From Plasmodiophora brassicae (Eukaryota > Endomyxa > Phytomyxea > Plasmodiophorida > Plasmodiophoridae): a DNA stretch of 64,000 bases. Made by a program: the position numbers and the translations under genes. Under the pieces are notes generated by a model that was given only the letters and a program-made list of their open reading frames with translations, was not told the DNA's origin and did not search any database. Shown here one piece after another: positions 1 through 10,864 of the stretch. The stretch is from assembly GCA_039704465.1 (NCBI GenBank), contig JASFAU010000001.1:1178001-1242000 (forward strand), given 5' to 3'. How positions within the stretch are numbered: position 1 is the stretch's first letter; each line of letters starts with the position of its first letter.

Positions 1-1504
1 GGGTAGGTCGTTCAGGCCCATCGTCTCGTAGACGACTCCCTGGCCAGAGAACGCTGCGTCGCCATGGAGCAGCAACGGCAGTACACGGGAGTGGTCTGCA
101 TTTGAAATTAGTGGCCGCAAACAGAACCTGTAACTAATTGCATACCTAGATCGTACTTGTAGAACTGTTTGGCACGAGACTTCCCAAGCACCACTGGATT
201 GACGGCTTCGAGATGCGACGGGTTCGCCAACAGACTCAAGTGAACGTTGCCACCACCATAAACAGGACGATTAAATGACATCCCCAGGTGGTATTTAACG
301 TCGCCACTTCCTATACGTAATCGTTATGTCCACCATACGTGGCATGACGGGGACCTCGAACCTTCGAATTCGGACGTGTCACCGCCACCAGAGAATTCCG
401 TGAAGATATCCTGCAGGGGCTTCCGAACAACGTTGGCGAGCACATTAAGACGGCCACGGTGGGGCATGCCAAGCACGACTTCCTTAACGCCTGTGTGCCA
501 AGGTGTCAACCCCGGGACGCAAACGCATTATCGAATGCATTCAACAATGCCAACCGATTGACGCGGCGTGGTCGATCAACTGTTTCATGCCCGGAATGAC
601 TGCTTCGGCGCCCTCCAGGCCGAAGCGTTTCGCGGTTGACCACTTTTGCGCGAGGAATCGCTCAAAGTGATCCGCCCACGTCAGTCGATCGAGGATACGA
701 CCGCAGCCCTCTTTCGCGAAGGAGAATGGCTCCGCTGTCTCAATTTGATCGCGGATCCAGTTGCATTGGTCTGTTCCGAACAGTCATTGCACGCGCCGGG
801 AAAATGCTGTGAGTGCGATCTTGATACCTCGGTCCGGGATATGCATGTACTCCATGCCAATGTGCCTGGTGTACGTCTGCTTCAGTTGCTCAATAAGAGC
901 CCGCAGGGTAATCGGTGAACGAGATGGGTCCTGGAAGCCCTTCGTCCCAGGCAGGCCGATATTGACAGTGCGGTCAAGATCTGCTTCCGACAGCCCAAAT
1001 TTGCTCAGTGAAAATTCGTCTTCCGCAATAAACTGGCGGTCGATGCCATGGCGAGTGATGCCGAGGGGATCTGCATCGAAATTATTCAGAGCAGCCCGCA
1101 GCGAACATCGTTGCCCATCCGTCCTCACCGAGATCAGCAGCATAGTGACCCCTGACTTGGTACGCGCGAATCATTTGCGTTACCTTGTTGGACAGGGTGC
1201 TCACGGATGGGTCTGTACCCAGAGAAGACGATACCTGAGCGCCTAGCCGACTGCGTCAGCCTGGTTGGCGAGCCTCCGACATACACGACACACCTGATCC
1301 AGCAGCCGGCGGCGTTGTGAACTGCCCAGACCGGAAGTATGCATCCCAGGAAGCGTGGACCGATTTCGGATCCGAACGCCACCGCTCAAACATGGCATCC
1401 ATGTAGGCGGCGTTCGCCCCGCGCCATATCTCGCCGGACGATTGCAGGCGGCTGGCCCGGCACATCGCCAGAGGGCGCCGCCCATGACGCATGGCGCGCA
1501 TCAT
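1..1504 (-). CDS. OGDH: 2-oxoglutarate dehydrogenase E1 component, N-terminal part (runs off window)
   Basis: Thiamine-diphosphate-dependent E1 subunit of the mitochondrial 2-oxoglutarate dehydrogenase complex of the TCA cycle. Several exons can be read on the minus strand. At about 1500-1260 the first carries the E1 N-terminal subunit-binding motif ([20 protein letters not shown]). At 1143-784 lies FGLSEADLD followed by HIGMEYMHI. At 509-324 lies the signature [19 protein letters not shown]. At about 305-170 lies [11 protein letters not shown]...[12 protein letters not shown], and at 90-1 [18 protein letters not shown]. These blocks are in the family order, so this is one gene with short introns. 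The C-terminal half, including the rest of the cofactor site, lies outside the window. The start codon at 1504 is the first in frame, and the Arg-rich start would suit a mitochondrial presequence. Confidence 0.93.
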
Positions 1505-2088
1505 CGTTGGCTGATCGCGGTTCGCAGCAGTGGCGTGCTGCCGTCAGGTGGAGACGGTCGGGTCGTCGCAAGCCCGCAACGCGTCAGGCCTTGCGGAAGG
1601 CGTTTTGTCTGACGACGAGCGTGGCACAACGTTACGTCCCTTGATAAATTTAGCGACTGCCTCCTGACCCGGCCCGGTCCACGAGTCGATACGCCTCCAA
1701 TCCCCAGTGCTCTTCTAAGTTAGTTCATGAAACCGTCCTGTTTGTTGACCTGCCCAACGCTATAGACTGAGCCGATGCGCATCACAAGCGGCTTCGCACA
1801 AAGAACTTGTCATCCAACGTTATATTGTGCGTATACCAGGTCTTGCCAATCGTTGGGGGAAGACCGAAGCGCCAGGGTGCCCCCAGCCGATACCTGATGC
1901 GAATCCATTATGGCTGTTGCGTTGCGACCTGCGAATCGATGGCGTTGCGCGTGTGAGGACAGTGTGGGCTGCGACGGTGCGACTCGAGACAGTGAGTGGT
2001 GGGTCGACTACGGAGTACATACGACAGAAGATACGATCCCTACCCCGGCAACCAAAATCTATGACGGTTCAGCCCTGTGGGATAATTA
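1505..2088. other. Intergenic region
   Basis: This gap lies between the divergent OGDH and nuclease-family genes. Only short overlapping open frames without recognisable motifs are present, and I see no RNA gene. It probably holds both promoters. Confidence 0.5.
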
Positions 2089-2952
2089 ATGACGATGGCA
2101 ATGGCCAAGGTCGTTGCCCTCAATGTGCAGAGCTTCCCTGGGCCGTTGCAGCGCGCCCTTCGATTACCGCCATCCATGCCCAGGCTCGCTGCGGTGCCCG
2201 GATCCAGCGCATTCGACGATTGTGACCTGATCGTCTTCTCTGAGGCGTTCTCGCCCGTGGCTCGCCGTGTCCTGTCGTCTGCGTTGCGCGATCGCGGATA
2301 TGTGTGCACCTCCCGGCCGACGCGGTGCTGTGCCATCCTCAACGGCGGCGTCTTCATCTGTTCAAGGCAGCCCATCTTGTACCAGACGACGCAAGCGTTC
2401 ACGGCTGCGTGTGGGACGGACGCGTTGGCCGCCAAGGGAATCGCATTCGTCATCACGAACATTAGCGGGACGACGTTCGGCCTGATCGGTGCACACTTGC
2501 AATCGGGACACACCGAGAAGGCAAGGCGCATCCGTCGCCGGCAACTGCTTCAGATGCGCTCGTTCATCGACAGGTTGAGCGTCAACGTCGACGTCATGCT
2601 CGTTGCGGGCGACCTGAACGTCGAGTACCAGTCGGACGAGTACAATGACATGATGAGCATTCTTCGTGCGACCGGGCCAATTATCGACCCGTCGCGAGCG
2701 GCCTGGCGATCGTGGGACCCGGCCACGAACACGAACGCGGCCAGAAAGTGCCCAGGCCAACGCTCGTGGCATTTGGACTACTGTTTCGCTGTCGAACACT
2801 GTAATGGGAAGACGCCACCTGCCGTCGTCAACGTGACCACCGCCTTCCTCGGTGAGGTGGACGGCGAGGTTCAGGATCTCAGCGACCATCATGGCGTTAC
2901 CGGCACGCTGAGCTTGCAGACGATACCCCAGGTTGAATCCGGCTCATCGTAG
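2089..2952 (+). CDS. Endonuclease/exonuclease/phosphatase (DNase I-like) family protein, sphingomyelinase-like
   Basis: Intronless frame of 287 residues with the metal-dependent phosphoesterase layout of the EEP superfamily. LNVQSF is near the N-terminus, a Glu in IVFSEAF is the usual metal ligand, GGVFICSRQPI follows, then THLQSG-like AHLQSGH, the catalytic AGDLNVEY, HLDYCF, and a C-terminal LSDHHGV with the Asp-His pair. The spacing resembles neutral/bacterial sphingomyelinase C more than DNA repair nucleases, but the substrate cannot be read from sequence. There is no obvious signal peptide. The start could be the Met at 2089, 2095 or 2101. Confidence 0.85.
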   Translation: MTMAMAKVVALNVQSFPGPLQRALRLPPSMPRLAAVPGSSAFDDCDLIVFSEAFSPVARRVLSSALRDRGYVCTSRPTRCCAILNGGVFICSRQPILYQTTQAFTAACGTDALAAKGIAFVITNISGTTFGLIGAHLQSGHTEKARRIRRRQLLQMRSFIDRLSVNVDVMLVAGDLNVEYQSDEYNDMMSILRATGPIIDPSRAAWRSWDPATNTNAARKCPGQRSWHLDYCFAVEHCNGKTPPAVVNVTTAFLGEVDGEVQDLSDHHGVTGTLSLQTIPQVESGSS

Positions 2953-3266
2953 TCGTCCACATCCCTGCTTCGTCAGGGACGCCGAACTCAGCAAACCCAC
3001 ACTATCAGCATATACTATTATTCCAACCGCAACTGACGACTGGGTTGGACGTGCATACAGCTCTCGATGGTTACGAAGGCATCGGACGCCGCATTCACTT
3101 GAAGCACCGGGCCGCATAACCCTCGTTTGTATGGGGTCCCAGGTCCGGTGCCTGGTGACCCCAGTTCATGCAGGTCTGCCAGGAGATTCGACCCAGTTCG
3201 ATCGAGGCCCCACTGGTACCCGTACTGCGCCCGCCGGATTTGGCAAGTGCGTCAGGCGCGACGTCG

Positions 3267-4041
3267 ATGGGCCTGCTGCTGTCGACGCTCTGGGCCAGAT
3301 GGTTTGGCGGAAAGGAGCGTCGACTGCTGCTCCTGGGGCTGGACAATGCAGGTAACCGTCATGGGATGCTGGGGAACCCGCGCCTGACATGTGGACGGCG
3401 GCTGACCAGGCAAGACGACACTGCTGAATCGAATCCACAAACCGGACGGCATATCCACGGCGACAATACCAACAGTTGGGTAACTCTCTGTACGATTTTC
3501 GGGTGTACGAACCAAGCCGACGGTGGTTTCTAGTTTCAATATGCAGCATTGCGTTGTCGATAACGTACATATTGCGATGTGGGATCTCGGAGGTAAGCGG
3601 TGCTCGAATCTGCTAGGCGCTCCGGAACGTCTAAGCGATGCATTATCCAGGGCAAACAAGTATCAGAAGATATTGGTATTGCTGTAGCATAATTCATAGT
3701 ACAGCCTTTGGTGACGTGCGCTATCCAGGAGGCTATACGTCAAGAACACAGACGCAATCATCTACGTCGTCGACAGCACCGACCGTGATCGATTCGAGTT
3801 GGCCAGAACGGAGCTGCTGGGCGTCCTGGAGGAAGAAGAGCTTGGCGGCGTTATGGTCCTCGTCATGGCGAACAAGCAGGACATCCCAGGTGCTACACCC
3901 GCCGGCGACCTTTCCAACGCCCTTGGTCTGACGCGTCTTCGCGACCGCCCTTGGCACATCTGCGCGGCATCCGCGAAGACGGGCGAAGGCGTCACCGACG
4001 GCCTGAAGTGGATCGTCGATCAATTGCGCGCCACGAAATGA
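3267..4041 (+). CDS. ARL1: ADP-ribosylation factor-like GTPase ARL1
   Basis: Small GTPase of the ARF family that recruits GRIP-domain golgins at the trans-Golgi. The exons join to give an N-terminal Gly2 for myristoylation (MGLLLSTLWARWFGG), P-loop GLDNAGKTTLLNRI, switch I TIPTVGFN, interswitch WDLGGQTSIRRYWRLYVKN, base-binding NKQD (MANKQDIPGA) and a C-terminal SAKTGEGV. GGQTSIR-YWR is characteristic of ARL1 rather than ARF or SAR1. At least three short introns interrupt the gene: one after DNAG, one after the IPTVG codons, and others near the GQTSIR exon at about 3595-3730. Confidence 0.93.
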
Positions 4042-4133
4042 CAATATTATGTAAACTGTACGATCAGGTTGTCGTTCGTTGTTACCCCGTGGTGACTGGT
4101 GAGTGATGACCCTGTCCTGTTTCGAGGGGCAGA

Positions 4134-5012
4134 ATGCGCAACTGCGTCGTCCGGTCGACAATGCAGCCCATGTTGCGCCTGGTCATGAGGCAACGGGGCA
4201 GTTTCCGGCGCATCGGCACGCGTGCACCGCCGCCGGTCGACCATGCCGACCTGCACCGGCGGCGGCGTGATGAGCTGATGAGGCAGGGGAAAATGAGACT
4301 GCAGGAGGTTCGCGAGATCCTGGGCGCGTACGTCCCCGGCGAGGTGCTGAACCCGACCCACTACTCGCTGATCACCGGCCTGCTGTCCCGGCATCCGCTT
4401 GCCGGCCAGATACTCAACGGCCACGCTGTACCGGCTGCGATACGCGTCGTGATGCACCCGGCCTACCAGACGCCGTGTTTCGCGGCGGTCCTCCCCGACG
4501 AGACCGAGAACATCTTCTCCTATCAGTTGTGCCTGCGCGGGTCCACAACGAATGCCCTGTTCCGGATATTCGCCGAAGCCTGCCGACAGACGCTGTACGA
4601 TGAGGGGTTGATCACGCGGGTGAAAACCGTCGTGAACACGTTTGCGATAGCGAACCCTGGCCTTCAGATGACGGTTCTGTACGGAACCGTTTTCCAGAGC
4701 TTCGCCATGCAGTCAGGCCTCATATTCGACAAGCCCGATCAGCTGATGTACGTCCGCATTTGTGTGGCGATTTGGCCGCTCCCGAATGACATTGCCATTG
4801 CGGTGCCCAGGCGCATCGTCAGCCGCGACAACCTGGTCCGGTGGATCATCGTCGACGAGAAGATCAAGAGAGACCTGATCGCGTACTTCAGCGACCTGCT
4901 ATGCGACCCGGCCCCCGACATCTTCAAGGTCAGCAGGGCGTCCGACCCCGTCCCTGGCGCCGGCACGGCCTCCTCCTCGGCTGAACACCAGCAGCCGCCC
5001 GTACACTACTAG
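4134..5012 (+). CDS. DUF3223 (DCL-family) domain protein
   Basis: Single open frame of 292 residues. Residues about 84-135 carry the DUF3223/DCL pattern: a His-Pro start (SRHPLAGQILNGHAVPAAI), then HPAYQTPCFAAVL and FSYQLCL. That pattern matches the HP..K..G, H.....CF and FSY.KC landmarks of the family. This domain occurs in plant DCL proteins (chloroplast rRNA processing) and in some nuclear proteins. What it does here is unknown. The N-terminus is basic (RRRRDEL) and the C-terminal tail is Ser/Ala rich. The downstream COG3 gene follows on the same strand. Confidence 0.6.
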   Translation: MRNCVVRSTMQPMLRLVMRQRGSFRRIGTRAPPPVDHADLHRRRRDELMRQGKMRLQEVREILGAYVPGEVLNPTHYSLITGLLSRHPLAGQILNGHAVPAAIRVVMHPAYQTPCFAAVLPDETENIFSYQLCLRGSTTNALFRIFAEACRQTLYDEGLITRVKTVVNTFAIANPGLQMTVLYGTVFQSFAMQSGLIFDKPDQLMYVRICVAIWPLPNDIAIAVPRRIVSRDNLVRWIIVDEKIKRDLIAYFSDLLCDPAPDIFKVSRASDPVPGAGTASSSAEHQQPPVHY

Positions 5013-5130
5013 CATGGCCCCCGTTTAAACCTTAGTATGCTCTATATGATTGTCGACGATCCGTGTGCATACTACGTTCGTCCCGAGCGTGATGCGATCG
5101 TCATCGTCATCGGGGACGCCATTTTTCCAA

Positions 5131-7149
5131 ATGGGGTCGGCGGCGGCGGCGGAGGCGACGCTGAGCGTCCGGGAGGCGATGGCGTCCTGGGACGCCAACG
5201 TCGACAGCCGCGAAGGGGCGGCCCTGGCGCGATCCCTGCAGGCCTGCCTTGATCGGCGGCCGCGTCGCAAGGTCGTTGCGGCGGAGGATGTCGCGGAGGA
5301 GCCCGCCGCCGACGATATCCTGCGGAAGATCATGGGGGAGCGGGCGGAATTGCAGGCCGAGCCTGGCCCCGAGCTGGCCGACCTGATTGCCGACGCACGC
5401 CTGCGACTGGAAACGGTGACCAGGTTACGCGCGACCTTGTCTGAACTGCTCGGCCTGGTGCACCAGGCGTCGACGCGTTTGGATGCCGTCCTGGCACTCA
5501 ACGTGGCTGTCGAGTCGACAACGAATGAGATACGCGATGCGTGTACGACGTTAACGGCGTCGAAGGACGAGCTGTTGGCGCAGGCGGATTACCTTCGCGA
5601 AGTCCTGTCCCACTTCGACGACGCTGGCAGGATCGTCCATCGGCTGTCGCTGGCGGTGAACTTCTCCCCGGAGGAGTGGGCGACGATCCTGGCGCGGATC
5701 GACCAATGTATATCGTTCATGAGCGAGCACCTTGACAGCACCGATGCCCGACAGCACCTGGTCCGGTTCCAGCAGCTGCGAACGCGCGCCTTGACGAAAC
5801 TCTGTGCCCATATCAGTTCGCTGATACTGGAAGCGGCGGCCGCTCCCGCTGACAGCGGCTTGATTGAGATGCGTGCTGCTGCCGTCACGGTCCAGCCTCG
5901 AATTGCCCTGCTTGAGCAGCGACGCCTGGCACATCCCGAATATGAAGATGCCCTGCTGGAGTGCGTTCAGGTGTACTACAACACGCGCCACTCGATCCTG
6001 TACGAGACAACAGCGGCCCGGCTGGTCTCACTGTCAGCGTCGTCGGATCTGGGCGAGTTCGCCAGGAGCGCGTGCATGCACTTGCTGACGATGTGCTCTG
6101 TCGAGTCGAGGTTGTTCGTCGAGTTCTTTCACGACCCGTTCGTCCGGACGCAACTGGAACAGCTCGTGTCCAGCATGTGTTCCGTCTTCTACATGCAAAT
6201 CCGCCCTCGTATCATCTACGAGGAGGACCTGGATGCTCTCGCCGACGTCGTCAACATCATCCGTGTCGAGATCCTGGACGAGCAGGTGGCTCCCCGCGGA
6301 GAGGATCTGACGGCTATTGTGCCGGCGCTGAACAGGACGGTGGAGGACGTGCAGGAGCGGCTGATCTATCGCGCCCAGGTCTTCATCCGCGCAGAGATAT
6401 CCGGGTTCATCCCGTCCGCTGACGACCTTGATTATCCTGCGAAAGTCAACGTCTGGTTCCCGACTCTGGAACGCTGCCTGCTGCTCTTGTCGAAGGTGTA
6501 TCGTTCTGTCGAGCGGCACGTATTCGAGATGCTTGCACAGGACGCCGTTGCGGCGTGTATCACATCGTTGAGATCCGCCAGCCGGACCCTGCCAGACCCG
6601 CATCTGTTCCTCATCAAGCACTTTGTGATTCTGCGGGAACAGATAGCGCCTTTCGACGCAGACTTTGCCACAGTGGAACGTGCACTGGATCTGTCGCACG
6701 TCACCGATTCGTTTCGCATGCTGGTGTCAGGCCACCTTCCAAGCCTGACGTTGACGCACCAGGTCGAAGTCGATTCGAAACGGGACGTTGAGCGGGACTT
6801 GAAAGCAGAATGCGAGAAATTCATCGAGCAGGCCACGCAGCGCCTTACACATTTCGCCAGACAGTCAACTGATGGGGCACCATCCCCTCGCGACGATCAA
6901 GAGCGGCTGCGAAATGCGCGCGATACCATTATGAAGTCGGACGATGGCTACTTCGTTGCAGAATTCGCCGCCATGCGCGAGAAGCTCTCATTGTACCTCA
7001 ATAACGCGTTCACGGAACGAATCATACTGAAGCCCATCAAAGACAACGTTCTCCACGTGGCAAGCGAACTGCGGAAAGTGTTCCCCGACACACCTGACCT
7101 CGAGATTCGCCTAGCGACCATGGAGCGTATTGCCAATACAGTGACATAA
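5131..7149 (+). CDS. COG3: Conserved oligomeric Golgi complex subunit 3
   Basis: COG3 (Sec34) is a lobe A subunit of the COG tether, which acts in retrograde traffic within the Golgi. The frame is long, helical and uninterrupted. The diagnostic Sec34 block is near residues 140-230: ADYLREVLSHFDDAGRIV, then FSPEEWATILARIDQCI, then FMSEHLDSTDARQHLVRFQQLRTRAL. This matches the YF.EL..I / ML..LD.CI.Y...H..Y.DS..Y..++.QC pattern of the family. The C-terminal 450 residues are helical and poorly conserved, as in other COG3 proteins. I chose the Met at 5131; an in-frame Met at 5050 would add 27 low-complexity residues. Confidence 0.85.
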   Translation: MGSAAAAEATLSVREAMASWDANVDSREGAALARSLQACLDRRPRRKVVAAEDVAEEPAADDILRKIMGERAELQAEPGPELADLIADARLRLETVTRLRATLSELLGLVHQASTRLDAVLALNVAVESTTNEIRDACTTLTASKDELLAQADYLREVLSHFDDAGRIVHRLSLAVNFSPEEWATILARIDQCISFMSEHLDSTDARQHLVRFQQLRTRALTKLCAHISSLILEAAAAPADSGLIEMRAAAVTVQPRIALLEQRRLAHPEYEDALLECVQVYYNTRHSILYETTAARLVSLSASSDLGEFARSACMHLLTMCSVESRLFVEFFHDPFVRTQLEQLVSSMCSVFYMQIRPRIIYEEDLDALADVVNIIRVEILDEQVAPRGEDLTAIVPALNRTVEDVQERLIYRAQVFIRAEISGFIPSADDLDYPAKVNVWFPTLERCLLLLSKVYRSVERHVFEMLAQDAVAACITSLRSASRTLPDPHLFLIKHFVILREQIAPFDADFATVERALDLSHVTDSFRMLVSGHLPSLTLTHQVEVDSKRDVERDLKAECEKFIEQATQRLTHFARQSTDGAPSPRDDQERLRNARDTIMKSDDGYFVAEFAAMREKLSLYLNNAFTERIILKPIKDNVLHVASELRKVFPDTPDLEIRLATMERIANTVT

Positions 7150-7384
7150 ATCCAGCAGTATATATCCCCGATGGTATCCCGATGCACTTTCATGCGATCA
7201 TAGCATCTATCCGCGAGATGAGCTGAACGCCAATCTCTTTCGCACACTGTGAAACCCAATACGTCATCACAAAGGCAAACCATCTATTCAACAGACACAG
7301 TACTCGTACCACAATCGCATCACTCAACGCCGCTGGTGTCAAGCTGCCAGACCCTGCCAATCGATTAGCGCATGCGGTACCATG

Positions 7385-8181
7385 TCACAGTTGAACAAGC
7401 ATACCCATCTTGACAAGTCCACAGATGTCGCCATTGGCGTTCACAGCAACACTGACTTGCGCCGACATGCATAGCTCTTCCTGCACGGTTGCATCCGCAA
7501 TGAAACACCTCCCAATCTGTAACCGGCGACGTCAGACGATGATGACCCAAACAGAGCGTCGGCGGCAGCGACCTTCGTCATGGAAACGCAGATTGGTACG
7601 AGATCCGCCGGCAATCTAGTTGAGTCGATCGGATCCGGCGACACCTCAAAGTCCCGACCTTCGTCACGGTCCGTCGAGCCGACAAGGTGGATGCAGGGAA
7701 CCTGAGCGGTTCGCACAGCGGCCCGAACCCCCGCCGACGCAGCGTCAAGAGCACTGCCATCGGTGTCCAGGATCTCGACGTCAATGAAGACGGCCCAAAC
7801 AGAACGGCCTGGGATGATAGCGAGCGCGCCCAGATCCAGACAGCTCTCGTAGAACCGCTGCATGGCGCCGGTGAGTTCCGTATTAGCGTCCTGGGATCCT
7901 TGCCGCATGAACATGTCGGACGCCGTCGCTGAGCACTCGACAGAGCAGTAAATGTACCCGCGATCCGGCGCGTCAGCAGCCGGCTCCGCAACCTCCAGCT
8001 TGACGCCAACGACTACATGCGTCCGGTCTAGTCGCACGCGAGCGGAACCGTGCGCTGTCGGTACAACGCCCGTCTCCAAATGCAGGCTCCTGTAGTCTAA
8101 ACGCGCACGCCCATCGTTCCGAACGCCTTTCTCGACGCCAGCCTCAATGAAGGCACTCTCCGGCTTCGACAGCGAAAACAT
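7385..8181 (-). CDS. EXOSC7: Exosome complex component RRP42 (RNase PH fold)
   Basis: Non-catalytic RNase PH-type ring subunit of the RNA exosome. The first long exon (8181 to about 7580) has the RRP42 order: VRNDGRARLDYR, LETGVVPTAHGSARVRL, VGVKLEV, then GYIYCSVECSATA. Further on come DLGALAIIPGRSVWAVFIDVEILD, DGSALDAASAGVRAAV and LPADLVPICVSM. A second exon at about 7440-7385 supplies the C-terminus VNANGDICGLVKMG and a stop at 7385. The chosen Met (FSLSKPESAFIEAGV follows) matches the usual start of the family. Confidence 0.9.
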
Positions 8182-8331
8182 GGTCTCACAGTGCAGGCTG
8201 CTCTGGCGCAGTCCGTGGAATCTGCGTCGATGTCCCACCCGCGTCCTGCGTCCCGTCTGACACACAGCGCACCTCGCCAACGCCTTCCTATTATGTGCCG
8301 TACAAACCGTGCCGAACGTACTGTATTCGTT

Positions 8332-9657
8332 TTACGTTGACGGCAGCTCGTGAGGATGGACAAAGAAGGACATTGCTGTGGATGACGGTTGCCGTTCTGC
8401 GGGTTCCGGATGTACGGTCAGCGGAAGTTCCCAGCGGAGCAGGTCGAACTGATCAGTGGACTTGTCGCCGTCAACGGCCTGGGTAAGCTGGTCCAGGTTC
8501 CATCGAGTCGTGCCTGCGGGGCTGTCTCCGACGCCGTCCTTTGGCAGGACAAACTGGAATTCGAGGACCCATTGCAGATAGACCGTGTCGCTATGGTAAT
8601 TGGCGCACGCTTCAGGACCGACTGGCAGGGGCAGGCCGAACTCCAGCGATGGTACGCCATCGCATGCTTCGCGATGCTGTGCCCAGACGACGTTGCTGCG
8701 TTGGACCACATCCTCGCTTCGGTCGAACTCCCTGCACGCCAGCTTGATGCAGACAAACAGGCAGGGGATGGCGTTCTCCTGTTCGAACACGAACTGCCCT
8801 CGTACGACGTCCCCGAGCTGGAACCGATCCTGAACCAGTAGCAGCTTGACGATAGGTTTCTCCAGGAAATCAATCCGGAACGACTGTGGCACCATGGCGC
8901 GGGCTTGCTCAGTGTCGTCGTCGTCCTCCTCGATGGCATGCGATGAGGAGTTCAACCAGTGCCAGTCGGCTTCCGGTTGTTTCATGCCCCGGCCATCGAA
9001 CTCGGCTCTTAGGCGCGCCTCCAGCTGGGCAAGCCGTTGCTCCATCATGCTGTCCGATTCAGACGCGCCTTCAGGCACGGCCAGCGTCCCGCGACCGCCA
9101 TCCCACCCGTTGCTGTCATCGGGACGCTCCACGATTCGCGACCACTGCGTCGTGTACGGCGACGATGGCCTGGCATTCGAGAACGTGGCGACGGAAGCGC
9201 GAACGCACAGCGGCACACGAAACTTCCGGATCGCCTGCTCGTTGTCGGGATGGCCGAGCTCGACCTCGACGAAGTACACGAATCGCAGGGCGACCCCGCG
9301 ATGGTGCGACGCCGGCAGGTCGACGTCATCGGGCAGGCGCATCTCCCAGTCCAGGCGCCCGTTCGTCACCAGGTCGACCCGCGCCGACTCGAACACGACG
9401 AAATCGATGGAGCGGTTGACGTACCCGCGCCCGACAATCCGGACGGAGACGGCCATCGGAGGCAGGTCGGCGGCGCGCCGCGACGTCGTCGACACGGCGC
9501 GCTCCAGCGCCGACTGGCCCAGAGCGGCCGGCGCCGGCGCCGTCGTCAGCGTCACCGACCCGCGGACGACATCGCCGGGCGACACAACGCTGGGCTCCAC
9601 GCGGACGCCGACATCCATCGACCGGCCTCCAGTTACGACGTCGACTGATGACACCAC
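8332..9657 (-). CDS. RGP1: RGP1 homologue, subunit of the RIC1-RGP1 Rab6 GEF
   Basis: Intronless 441-residue protein of the Rgp1 family, which pairs with Ric1 to activate Rab6/Ypt6 at the Golgi. It has an arrestin-like beta-rich N-terminus (VEPSVVSPGDVVRGSVTL). A second arrestin-like half begins near DRFQLGDVVRGQFVF, followed by LEFGLPLPVGPEACANYHSD, then YLQWVLEFQFV and the typical C-terminal LLRWELPLTVHP. An acidic linker with EEDDDDTE separates the halves. Two other Golgi traffic genes (ARL1, COG3) lie nearby, but this is not evidence of co-regulation. Confidence 0.78.
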   Translation of the reverse strand: MVSSVDVVTGGRSMDVGVRVEPSVVSPGDVVRGSVTLTTAPAPAALGQSALERAVSTTSRRAADLPPMAVSVRIVGRGYVNRSIDFVVFESARVDLVTNGRLDWEMRLPDDVDLPASHHRGVALRFVYFVEVELGHPDNEQAIRKFRVPLCVRASVATFSNARPSSPYTTQWSRIVERPDDSNGWDGGRGTLAVPEGASESDSMMEQRLAQLEARLRAEFDGRGMKQPEADWHWLNSSSHAIEEDDDDTEQARAMVPQSFRIDFLEKPIVKLLLVQDRFQLGDVVRGQFVFEQENAIPCLFVCIKLACREFDRSEDVVQRSNVVWAQHREACDGVPSLEFGLPLPVGPEACANYHSDTVYLQWVLEFQFVLPKDGVGDSPAGTTRWNLDQLTQAVDGDKSTDQFDLLRWELPLTVHPEPAERQPSSTAMSFFVHPHELPST

Positions 9658-9769
9658 GTCTTCGCCATGATGATTATAAATAGGCGCCTGGCGAATGTAT
9701 TGTTGAAACTTTGCCTACCTACTGTAGATGGGTACCTACATAGGCAGGTACGCTGCTGCAGAGCATAGT

Positions 9770-10731
9770 TTATGATTTGTTGTTCAGCAGGCTGACGAAC
9801 GCCTGGTAGGATTGCTCGAGGTCGAAGATGCATTGCCGGGCTTGGTCCGAGCTGAGCTCATCGCTGGCCCGCATCTGGTTCAGGGTTGTCAGCCAGGACA
9901 TGACCTATCGGGAGGGGGGCGGGCGCAGACACGCGTCAGACCAGGCGGCACGCATCCGCAGGCGGGGTGCGCCCCCCGACACATACCTTGACTTTCGCAA
10001 TGTGATCTGGTAGGACGATGGATATCTTGTTCAGGCTGTCCATCAAGTCTTTCAGGTGCGGGTAGACCTCGTCGACAGCGTGCATCTCCAGTTTCAGCGA
10101 ATCCATTGTCGTGATGAAATGCTGGACAGCTTCAGCGACCTGGGGAACGGGTCAGAGCGACGATCCCCGCATAGCATAGCACGGCCAGGTGCGCACGTAG
10201 AGCTCATGGGACCCTTGCGGCCTGTCGTTGTCGCCGTGCTGTATCGTAGCTGGGACGCCAACCTCAATCAATCGTTTGTAGGCGGCTGGACACTGCATGG
10301 AGTATCGCCTGTCATTGCATCCGGTTAAGTCGCCGTCGGTAACAAAGGCACAGAACATACGCCATGAATTTCTCGGTGTCTGGCTCGAATTCGGCAACGG
10401 CATCCTAATGGAACGTTTAAAACGAGAACGTATCTCCTTCCACAATGCGGCCAGAAACCTTGACGGTCTTGAACTGTGCGATTAATTTCGCACAGGCCGG
10501 GGCGTAATCGCCAGCCGTGACAGCATCGCGAACGTACGCGGTCTCCAGATGCTCGGTCGTCAACAGGATCGCATACAGGTCCGCCAGTTTCTCGATCCTA
10601 CACGTCGTACGATTGGCACACAGCGCCATCACCACCAGGACGTGCCCCGCTGGCGGACGCACACACCTGAACCGCTCCTCCCGTGTCGTCGCCAACTTGA
10701 CCTCGGCGCCGTCGTCGCCGGCCGACGCCAT
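9770..10731 (-). CDS. VPS28: ESCRT-I subunit VPS28
   Basis: VPS28 binds VPS23/TSG101 in ESCRT-I, for sorting of ubiquitinated cargo into multivesicular bodies. The N-terminal exon (from 10731) has ADLYAILLTTEHLETAYVRD and DYAPACAKLIAQFKTV. A middle exon gives CPAAYKRLIEVGVPATIQHG. The 10140-10020 exon gives VQHFITTMDSLKLEMHAVDE and YPHLKDLMDSLNKISILP. The last exon gives WLTTLNQMRASDELSSDQAR, then the C-terminal QSYQAFVSLLNNKS and a TAA at 9770-9772. All blocks are in family order, split by four or so introns. Confidence 0.93.
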
Positions 10732-10864
10732 CCTGAAGGAATTGCGCGATCCGGCTATAGAGCGAACGACGAGTCTAAAAGCGCTGCGACGACGACGTCA
10801 TTACCCGCCACCAATCGTACTGTACGTGATGGAATCGTGTGCAACAGTGTATCGCGCGGCTTTA

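Noticed and set aside
2362..2892. Long open frame on the minus strand opposite the EEP-family gene
   Set aside because: It mirrors the coding frame of the plus-strand gene and has no motifs; G+C-rich codons keep the opposite strand open.
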